12,475 nucleotides of DNA from Clostridiales bacterium. Its GTDB lineage: Bacteria; Bacillota; Clostridia; Lachnospirales; Lachnospiraceae. This document shows positions 7,431-12,475 of the stretch, piece by piece. Location of the stretch: assembly GCA_019420405.1 (NCBI GenBank), contig JAHZHF010000065.1, positions 1 through 12,475 on the forward strand, read 5' to 3'. Under the pieces are notes generated by a model, which made no database searches, had not been told where the DNA came from, and saw only the letters and a list, made by a program, of their open reading frames with translations. Position numbers and translations under genes: made by a program. The first letter of the stretch is position 1, and each line of letters begins with the position of its first letter.

Positions 7431-7479
7431 TTTCTTGCTGATTTTTTATACAACAAATGAAACGAAAGGGGATTCAGTT

Positions 7480-8838
7480 ATGTCGTCGCATCAGGAAGAA
7501 AATCCAATCATACACGGGGTAATCTGGAAACAGCTTCTGTTTTTCTTTTTCCCCATCCTGATAGGTACTTTTTTCCAACAGCTTTATAACACTGTGGACT
7601 CAGTAATTGTAGGACAGTTTGTAGGGAAGGGAGCGCTTGCCAGCGTAGGCGGTTCCTCCGCTCAGATCGTGTCTCTTATCGTGGGATTTTTCACCGGGCT
7701 GTCATCAGGAGCTTCTGTTCTTATCGCCCAGTTTTTTGGCGCCTGCAATGAAAAAGCCGCCAATCAGGGACTGCACACAGCCTATGCACTCTCTGCAGCA
7801 GGCGGAGTACTCTTTACCATCGTAGGGATCGTACTCGCCCCTTATCTGCTGGCGCTGATGAATACACCCGCAGATATTGTCCCGGACTCACTGGTCTACC
7901 TGCGTATCTATTTTTCCGGGATCATCTTCGTACTGATATATAACATGGGAGCGGCTGTCCTGCGCGCTACCGGAGACTCAAAGCGGCCGCTTTATTACCT
8001 GATCATATGCTGCGCCGTCAATATTGTGCTGGATCTGCTGTTCGTAGTCGTTTTCCACATGGGTGTAAGCGGCGCAGCGCTGGCCACCTTCATCGCTCAG
8101 GCGGTAAGTTCAGTTCTTGTCACACGAAGGCTGATGCACTCCGGCAATCTGTTAAAACTTTCGCTCAAAGAGATCCGTTTCCACAGGCCCATACTGAAAA
8201 ACCAGTTGAAGCTCGGGCTCCCCACAGGGTTTGAGTCCATCCTTTTCGCCATCACAAATATCGCCATCATGGCCTCAGTCAACACATTCGGCACGGACAC
8301 TGCTGCGGCCTGGTCGGCATTCGGGAAGCTGGACGCTATCTTCTGGATGGTCAGCACCGCCTTCGGCATCTCAATCACTACATTCGTGGGGCAGAACTAC
8401 GGTGCAGGAAGGATGGACAGAGTCCGCAAAAGCACCCTCATATGTCTGGTCATTGACCTGGCTGTTTCCATCGCCCTCGTTCTTTTCCTGACCCTGGCGC
8501 GCACTGGGCTCTTCCGCCTGTTTACATCAGATGAGAACGTGATCCGGATCGGATGCGACATGCTGGTGCTCATTATTCCGTGGTATGTGGTTTATGTGTT
8601 TATCGAGGTGCTGGGAGGCTCCCTGCGCGGAACCGGCGACGTCCTCGTCCCGGTTGTCATCACCCTGCTCGGAGTCTGCCTGCTGCGCATCATATGGCTT
8701 GCGGCCGTTATGAGGTTATCCCCCTCTATCCCAGCCATCATATTCAGCTATCCCGTAACCTGGGTAATCACGGCTCTTGCATTTATCTTGTACTATGTCA
8801 TAAAAATGCGGACAAAACGGGAAGGCAGCGCGCAGTAA
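7480..8838 (+). CDS. MATE family efflux transporter
   Basis: The 452-residue protein has about twelve predicted membrane segments in two homologous halves. The N-terminal half contains the MATE signature region FFQQLYNTVDSVIVGQFVGK, followed by LASVGGSS and a serine-rich loop. The second half repeats the fold, with TTFVGQNYGAGRMDRVRKS at the equivalent place. Family members export cationic drugs, dyes or metabolites using a sodium or proton gradient; the substrate is not predictable here. The ATG at 7480 is chosen over an in-frame TTG at 7402 because AAAGGGG sits about 9 bp before it and the upstream TTG is part of the promoter. It ends in a hairpin shared with the convergent histidine kinase gene. 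It resembles the NorM/DinF-like branch common in Clostridia, and nothing appears broken. Confidence 0.93.
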   Translation: MSSHQEENPIIHGVIWKQLLFFFFPILIGTFFQQLYNTVDSVIVGQFVGKGALASVGGSSAQIVSLIVGFFTGLSSGASVLIAQFFGACNEKAANQGLHTAYALSAAGGVLFTIVGIVLAPYLLALMNTPADIVPDSLVYLRIYFSGIIFVLIYNMGAAVLRATGDSKRPLYYLIICCAVNIVLDLLFVVVFHMGVSGAALATFIAQAVSSVLVTRRLMHSGNLLKLSLKEIRFHRPILKNQLKLGLPTGFESILFAITNIAIMASVNTFGTDTAAAWSAFGKLDAIFWMVSTAFGISITTFVGQNYGAGRMDRVRKSTLICLVIDLAVSIALVLFLTLARTGLFRLFTSDENVIRIGCDMLVLIIPWYVVYVFIEVLGGSLRGTGDVLVPVVITLLGVCLLRIIWLAAVMRLSPSIPAIIFSYPVTWVITALAFILYYVIKMRTKREGSAQ

Positions 8839-8854
8839 CCGCGCTCTGCCTTCC
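8820..8854. terminator. Bidirectional hairpin terminator between MATE gene and histidine kinase gene
   Basis: GGAAGGCAG-CGCG (8820-8832) pairs with CGCG-CT-CTGCCTTCC (8840-8854). This gives a 13-bp stem with a 2-nt bulge and a short loop that contains the MATE stop codon. On the - strand the stem is followed by CGTTTTG, a short U-tract that suits the end of the kinase transcript. On the + strand the following CTCTTT is weaker. Confidence 0.65.
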
Positions 8855-8880
8855 GCTCTTTGACAGCCTCTTTTATAAAA

Positions 8881-10299
8881 TTACTCTCCCTGTTCCAGTG
8901 CCTCATCTTCCACCGGAAATGACAGACATGCCTTGAACTGATCGCAGTCGATCTTAATATCAAACTCGCCGCCGAGTGCTTTCGCATAAGTGCTGACGAT
9001 CGCAAGTCCCAGTCCGTTTCCGTCGCCTGACCGTGCCTGATCGCCCCTGGCAAACCGCTCGATGATATCTTCCTTCGTGAAATCCATGGGATAGCCGGAA
9101 GTGTTCGTAATCTCCAGACAAAGTGTCCTTTCTGTCTTCTGGAGATCATTCTTAAGGCGGGCTGCGCCTGCCGCAGCCGGATTCGCAGCTCCAGTCCCCG
9201 GCTGTCCGCCCCGGTCCTGATCCGCCGCTGCCGTTCCTTTTGTATTCCTCACGCTCACCTCTGCATACCGCACATAAGTCTTCACGAACACCCTTGTTCC
9301 CTTCGCGGAATATTTCAGGGCATTCTCCATCAGATTCTGACAGATCCTGTAAAAATAGCCGTTGTCTGACACCAGTTCCGTATTTTCCTCTGTGAGACTT
9401 GTCACGAACTCCAGCCCGCTCTCCTTGATCCGGTCGTCCATGTCCGCGAAAATCTGCTCAATCAGCCGGTTCACCTCGAATTTCTCCGGATGAAGCTCCA
9501 CATTTCCACTGCTTGCCTTTGCCAGATTAAACAAACTGTTGATCATCTCTTTAAGTTTCTCCGCCCGCTCTGAGATGACATCCACATAATCCCGTACAAC
9601 GTCGCTCAACTCCTCTTTTTTGATCAGTTCGATATAGCCTACCATGGACGTGAGAGGCGTTTTCAGGTCATGGGACACGTTTGTGATCAGGTCCACCCGG
9701 AGCTGATCGCTTCTTGATACTTTCTCCAGACTCTTTCTCTCGATCTCCAGCGCTTCCGCCAGCCGCTTTCTGTTGATCTGATTCATCGACTCCATCATTT
9801 CCTGAAGCTTTCCCTTCCAGAAGCGGTCAAAAGCGCCCCTGCAGATAATATACTGAATAAGAGCAGTGAAAATCATGATATAGCCGGACGCATAGTTCGC
9901 ATACACTCCGCTGCTCATCCACACTCCGCCTTCTGTCAGATAGAACAGATACCAGAATGCCGCAATCACAGCCACGATTCCTGCGGCCATAATCCTGCGG
10001 CTCCAGACCCGGTTGATCTCCTTCCACTTTTCAAAATATGTCCCGTCCTCAGGATGCCACCCGTCATACTTCTTTTTGAAATACTCTCCAAGCAGACGGT
10101 TCAATCCAATTCCCAGGAACAAATTGCACAGAACGCCGAAGAAAAGAGCTTCCCCTGTGGGATGATGCCCTCTGTACCTGATCAGGTTAAACAGGAGATA
10201 CACTCCGGCCGCAGCAGGCACAGCTCCGCCTATAATCCTCTGATTTTTCAATGCAAACTCCCGCATCTTCTTAACTGTATTTTTCCATTTTGTATCCAA
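8881..10299 (-). CDS. Sensor histidine kinase, VanS-like (HisKA plus HATPase_c)
   Basis: This 472-residue membrane kinase has about four hydrophobic segments (roughly 22-40, 51-69, 102-121, 132-153) with very short outer loops, so it probably senses an envelope or intramembrane cue. The HisKA domain holds the phospho-acceptor H210 in NVSHDLKTPLTSMVGYIEL. The ATPase domain shows the N box QNLMENALKY (321-330) and the G2 motif GNGLGLAI (437-444). Residues about 373-410 form an Ala/Gly/Gln-rich insertion between ATPase strands. The start at 10299 is TTG, overlapping the response regulator gene by 29 bp and preceded by GGTGG/GGGG. An ATG at 10266, 4 bp after the regulator's stop, is an alternative that removes 11 residues. 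It is the second gene of the two-component operon. The signal and targets are unknown, and no vancomycin-resistance genes are present. Confidence 0.92.
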   Translation of the reverse strand: MDTKWKNTVKKMREFALKNQRIIGGAVPAAAGVYLLFNLIRYRGHHPTGEALFFGVLCNLFLGIGLNRLLGEYFKKKYDGWHPEDGTYFEKWKEINRVWSRRIMAAGIVAVIAAFWYLFYLTEGGVWMSSGVYANYASGYIMIFTALIQYIICRGAFDRFWKGKLQEMMESMNQINRKRLAEALEIERKSLEKVSRSDQLRVDLITNVSHDLKTPLTSMVGYIELIKKEELSDVVRDYVDVISERAEKLKEMINSLFNLAKASSGNVELHPEKFEVNRLIEQIFADMDDRIKESGLEFVTSLTEENTELVSDNGYFYRICQNLMENALKYSAKGTRVFVKTYVRYAEVSVRNTKGTAAADQDRGGQPGTGAANPAAAGAARLKNDLQKTERTLCLEITNTSGYPMDFTKEDIIERFARGDQARSGDGNGLGLAIVSTYAKALGGEFDIKIDCDQFKACLSFPVEDEALEQGE

Positions 10300-11023
10300 T
10301 TCCCCACACCACCTTTACATATCTCGGTTTCTTTGTGTCAATTTCTATTTTCTCCCTGATATGGCGGATATGTACCATCACCGTATTCTCCACCGTGTAG
10401 CTCGCCTCCTCCTGCCACACCCGTTCGTAGATCTGCTCCGCAGAAAAAACCTGTCCCGGATGCTCCATCAGAAGCTCCAGTATTTTATACTCCGTGGCGG
10501 TCAGCCGCACCTCAGTTCCTTCCACGATGACCACTCTCTGCTTCTTATCCAGCACCAGTCCGCCATTCACAATTCTGTCCTCTGCCTCTTTCGGCTTTTC
10601 GCCGCCCCAGGCCCGATATCTCCTCAGGTGCGCCTTCACCCGGGCAATCAGCTCTGCCGCATTATAAGGCTTCTCAACATAGTCGTCCGCGCCGAGGACC
10701 AGTCCCGACACCTTATCACTCTCCTCCGTCTTCGCCGAAAGGATAATCACCGGGATCCGCGACCTTTCCCTCAGTTTCATAAGCGCTGACAGTCCGTTAA
10801 GTCTGGGCATCATCACATCCAGAAGGATCAGGTCAACCTGCTCTTTCTCCATCACGTCAAGCGCCTGCATCCCGTCATATGCGGCCACAGTCCGGTAACC
10901 CTCATATTTCAACAACTCACATATGGAGTATACAATCTCCCGGTTATCATCCACCACAAGAATCGTCGCTTCCGGCTCTGCTCCCCCGGATGGTGTATTT
11001 CCCTTTATGCTCTCATTTCCCAT
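10271..11023 (-). CDS. OmpR/PhoB family response regulator, VanR-like
   Basis: The 250 residues comprise an extended N-terminus of about 20 residues, a receiver domain and a winged-helix DNA-binding domain. In the receiver, acidic residues D25-D26 (VVDD), phospho-acceptor D69 (LILLDVMMP), S96 (IILSAK) and K118 (VEKPY) are all present. The winged helix (about 150-250) carries LTATEYKILELLMEHPGQVF and ends with VKVVWGIGYKME. It is phosphorylated by the partner kinase and then acts as a transcription factor. The start is supported by GGGAGGAAGAG just before the ATG. Its end overlaps the kinase gene by 29 bp, implying translational coupling. A small GGAA-loop hairpin lies in its leader. No strong -35/-10 pair was found, although TATAGT occurs about 60 bp upstream. 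Genes it controls are not evident here. Confidence 0.94.
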   Translation of the reverse strand: MGNESIKGNTPSGGAEPEATILVVDDNREIVYSICELLKYEGYRTVAAYDGMQALDVMEKEQVDLILLDVMMPRLNGLSALMKLRERSRIPVIILSAKTEESDKVSGLVLGADDYVEKPYNAAELIARVKAHLRRYRAWGGEKPKEAEDRIVNGGLVLDKKQRVVIVEGTEVRLTATEYKILELLMEHPGQVFSAEQIYERVWQEEASYTVENTVMVHIRHIREKIEIDTKKPRYVKVVWGIGYKMEKYS

Positions 11024-11043
11024 CTCTTCCTCCCGCTCTCCGG

Positions 11044-11061
11044 AACTGCTTTCCAGCAGCT
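11044..11061 (-). other. Small GNRA-type hairpin in the response regulator leader
   Basis: On the - strand AGCTGCT and AGCAGTT pair through 7 bp, including one G-U, closing a GGAA tetraloop. It lies 20 bp upstream of the start codon, just ahead of the GGGAGG ribosome site. It may stabilise the mRNA or modulate initiation; it is too short to be a riboswitch. Confidence 0.4.
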
Positions 11062-11154
11062 TCCCTTTGATGTTATCTACTATAACGGGTTCGTGTTAAA
11101 AAAACCTCGATGTAAATCTTAAAAATTTCTTATCATCAGTTCAGCTAAAATCAA

Positions 11155-11381
11155 TTATTTTTTGTCTTTATCTTCAATTAGATTTTTCTTCAATGCTTCA
11201 ATGGTATCCTGATTTTTTCTTAAAATTTCAAGCTGCCGGTATGCCTTTTCTCTCAATATTTTCAACCTTTCAATTTTAGGCACTTCCCGCTTATCCCTTT
11301 TTCATTTCTCCATTGCGACGCTGTTTTTCCAAACAAAGCCATATTGAGAATATCCGCCTCTGAAGCATATGTATAAGCCAT
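11155..11381 (-). pseudogene. C-terminal remnant of the KilA-N gene (frameshifted, internally deleted)
   Basis: Directly after the stop of the KilA-N ORF, the same frame continues with MAYTYASEADILNMALFGKT and ASQWRNEKG, which match the C-terminal region of full-length KilA-N proteins (pattern xLNxALFGxTAxQWR). This frame ends at 11262-11264. A second frame picks up with PKIERLKILREKAYRQLEIL and runs to a TAA at 11155-11157, resembling the usual C-terminal ERL-xxL-xxIAxxQMxxL helix. The family's intervening NIRDYA-like segment of roughly 30 residues is missing. The simplest reading is one ancestral gene broken by a nonsense change, an internal deletion and a frameshift. The family patterns come from memory and were not checked by search. 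Confidence 0.7.
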
Positions 11382-11930
11382 TTACTGCGGAGATAACTTA
11401 GGTGTTATCAAAAATTCTTTTACTGCGTCCGTATGTATCCTATAATTTATCTTTGAAAGTTCTCGTTTTGCATCCCAGCCTATCGCCAGTCTATTTGATT
11501 CATCTTTCTTTAATCTTTGGTAGTCTTTGATAATATAAAGTTTAAATTCTGGCGAAATCCAAGACGCAAATTCAAAAGCTATATCTGTATGAGCATAAGT
11601 ACCGCCATATCGTCCTGATTTTGATACTATACCGATCGCATTCGTTGCTTTTATCCATTGTTGCGGCGTTAATGTAAACGCATTATCTCCAGACTCCGCT
11701 TTAAACCTATCGAATTCGATAGGTTTAAAATTGGGATTATGAATCTGTTCCCACAAACCCAAAAACGAAATGGTAGAATGATTCCGCATCCAGTTTGCAA
11801 CCACGATAAACGCATTATCTGGATTTTTATACTTAGCAATATCTGTTAAAGATATATAGGCTTCTTCATTTACGACATCGCCCATCACTCTTATCTCTGT
11901 TCCATTCGCATCAATTTTCAAGTTTTTCAT
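11382..11930 (-). CDS. KilA-N domain protein, truncated (phage or integrative-element type)
   Basis: This 182-residue ORF matches the KilA-N family, DNA-binding proteins common in phages and integrative elements. Seen are YISLTDIAKYKN (25-36), a WMRNHSTISFLGLWE stretch, NPNFKPIEFDRFK, and the hallmark GRYGGTYAHTDIAFEFASWI followed by SPEFKLYIIKDYQRLKK. It stops at SPQ-TAA, where relatives continue for about 80-100 more residues. The continuing sequence is still readable downstream, so this is the N-terminal part of a decayed gene. The KilA-N fold itself looks complete and could still be expressed. No good ribosome site sits at normal spacing; GAGGAG is about 16 nt from the ATG. Codons are AT-rich compared with the neighbouring two-component genes, which suits horizontal origin. 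It is divergent from the rhodanese-like gene and contains a perfect 30-bp palindrome. Confidence 0.85.
   Translation of the reverse strand: MKNLKIDANGTEIRVMGDVVNEEAYISLTDIAKYKNPDNAFIVVANWMRNHSTISFLGLWEQIHNPNFKPIEFDRFKAESGDNAFTLTPQQWIKATNAIGIVSKSGRYGGTYAHTDIAFEFASWISPEFKLYIIKDYQRLKKDESNRLAIGWDAKRELSKINYRIHTDAVKEFLITPKLSPQ
11700..11729. repeat. Perfect 30-bp palindrome inside the KilA-N ORF
   Basis: The sequence reads the same on both strands over 30 bp, centred on GAATTC between 11714 and 11715, with outer ends TTTAAACC and GGTTTAAA. It encodes FKPIEFDRFK. These residues are typical of the family, so part of the symmetry may be coincidental to coding, but a perfect 15-bp arm is unusual. It could form a cruciform or serve as a binding site. 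Confidence 0.8.
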
Positions 11931-11954
11931 AAATTCTTTAAAAGCTCCTCTCGA

Positions 11955-11982
11955 TTGTCGAAATATGCTATACTACTATAAT
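11955..11982 (+). promoter_or_regulatory. Candidate promoter for the rhodanese-like gene
   Basis: A -35-like TTGTCG (11955-11960) is followed after 16 bp by a consensus TATAAT (11977-11982). It lies 21 bp before the start codon, in the 73-bp spacer shared with the divergent KilA-N ORF. The short distance leaves a leader of about 15 nt with AAAGGAG. Confidence 0.55.
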
Positions 11983-12003
11983 ACTACAACAAAGGAGAAT
12001 CTT

Positions 12004-12324
12004 ATGCTTTTTTTCAAAAAAAAGACGACTGTAAACGAAACAATTAATAAAGTACGCACCTCTTCAAACGCGATTCTTATCGACTGCCGCACGAAAGAAG
12101 AATTTTCCCACGGCCACATCGCCGGCGCTGTAAATATTCCTGTCGGAAAGATTACGAAGGAACGGGTTCAGAACCGTTTCCCAGACAAAGAACGCGAGAT
12201 GTACATTGTCGGAAGCTATACAGATAAACCTTCCGCAGCCATATCCGCCTTCAAAAAACTCGGATACAAAAATCTCAGAGATGGAGGATATATGGAGGAA
12301 CATTATGGGCCGCTCTCACGGTAA
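12004..12324 (+). CDS. Rhodanese-like domain protein lacking the catalytic cysteine
   Basis: The 106-residue cytoplasmic protein is a single rhodanese fold. Seen are AILIDCRTKEEFSHGHIAGA (24-43) followed by VNIP, the classic first half. FKKLGYKNLRDGGYMEEH follows the active-site loop. Where active members have CxxGxRS, this protein has VGSYTDKPSAA, with glycine at the cysteine position. Sulfur transfer by the normal mechanism is therefore unlikely; the only cysteine is in the conserved IDCR turn, away from the loop. It may be a binding module, or the substitution may mark decay. The ATG at 12004 is chosen over one at 11965 because AAAGGAG lies 6 bp before it and the promoter TATAAT falls inside the longer version. 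It is divergent from the KilA-N ORF, and the right 91-bp element begins 11 bp after its stop. Confidence 0.85.
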   Translation: MLFFKKKTTVNETINKVRTSSNAILIDCRTKEEFSHGHIAGAVNIPVGKITKERVQNRFPDKEREMYIVGSYTDKPSAAISAFKKLGYKNLRDGGYMEEHYGPLSR

Positions 12325-12335
12325 GTAACAACGAA

Positions 12336-12426
12336 CAGCTATTTAGTTCATTAACACTTTTCTTCAAAAACGTCCGGAAGCGGGGCGGAACGTTTAGAAA
12401 GACATATTCTGGGGAAGGAGACAGCC
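12336..12426 (+). repeat. Right copy of 91-bp inverted element
   Basis: This is the + strand counterpart of 144-234. It shares CAGCTATTTAGT at its start, the GC-rich core CGTCCGGAAGCGGGGCGG, then ACGTTT, GAAA, TATTCTG and GAAGG. The 12-bp palindrome of the left copy is degenerate here (TTAGTTCATTAA, 12343-12354). The core can form a stem AAACGT/ACGTTT (12368-12373 with 12390-12395). Weaker similarity may continue beyond 12426 (TTCG...GATTCTG). The following GC-rich stretch is cut by the window end, so whether a long hairpin follows, as on the left, cannot be seen. No gene is apparent in 12325-12475. Confidence 0.7.
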
Positions 12427-12475
12427 CTATTTCGACAAAGATTCTGCGGGGATGGAGGATGGCGAGGGGCGCCTT

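Noticed and set aside
7402..7479. Upstream extension of the MATE protein from a TTG
   Set aside because: The TTG is the -35 of a good promoter, the extension has no ribosome site, and the ATG at 7480 has one.
8881..11023. Vancomycin-resistance regulatory pair (vanRS)
   Set aside because: The proteins resemble VanR/VanS, but no vanH, vanA, vanX or related ligase gene is nearby. VanRS-like pairs are common in Clostridia with other roles.
11965..12003. Upstream ATG for the rhodanese-like protein
   Set aside because: The extra residues overlap the TATAAT box, and AAAGGAG is correctly spaced for the ATG at 12004.
12452..12475. Start of a new gene at ATG 12452 after the right repeat
   Set aside because: Only eight codons are visible, no good ribosome site is placed for it, and the region may be part of the structured repeat.
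1..12475. CRISPR array, tRNA, rRNA or complete insertion sequence
   Set aside because: No regularly spaced direct repeats, no cloverleaf with a CCA end and no transposase or integrase frame was seen on either strand.

Overview
The window looks like chromosome of a Gram-positive anaerobe of the class Clostridia, most likely Lachnospiraceae. This is inferred from the gene types (VanRS-like two-component pair, BrnQ, MATE, YaaA, an HTH-Uma2 fusion), strong AGGAGG-type ribosome sites, TTGACA/TATAAT promoters and balanced base composition with AT-rich spacers. No RNA gene of a known family, CRISPR array or transposase is visible.

Layout. Positions 1-328 hold no gene. They carry a long imperfect hairpin (3-112) and a 91-bp element (144-234) that recurs in inverted orientation at the right edge (12336-12426). 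An AraC-type regulator and yaaA follow as a tight + strand pair (329-1961). They converge on a - strand pair: a membrane-anchored MutS-like ATPase followed by an AbgB-like M20 amidohydrolase (4910-2007). Next on the - strand are an HTH-Uma2 fusion nuclease (5805-5014) with its own promoter and likely self-operators, and the branched-chain amino acid carrier brnQ (7232-5889). A MATE exporter (7480-8838, +) is divergent from brnQ and converges, through a shared hairpin terminator, on a response regulator/histidine kinase operon (11023-8881, -).

The right end (about 11100-12330) is more AT-rich. It holds a decayed KilA-N gene of phage or integrative-element type: an N-terminal ORF ended by an in-frame stop, then a C-terminal remnant in two frames. 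Divergent from it is a small rhodanese-like protein that lacks the catalytic cysteine.

Most of the window is ordinary chromosomal housekeeping, transport and regulation. The least explained parts are the inverted 91-bp elements bounding the interval with the adjoining 110-nt hairpin, the HTH-Uma2 gene with repeated TGGATAT sites at its promoter, the membrane-anchored MutS-like protein, and the KilA-N relic with a perfect 30-bp palindrome beside a cysteine-less rhodanese. No complete, clearly new multi-gene system could be demonstrated from sequence alone.
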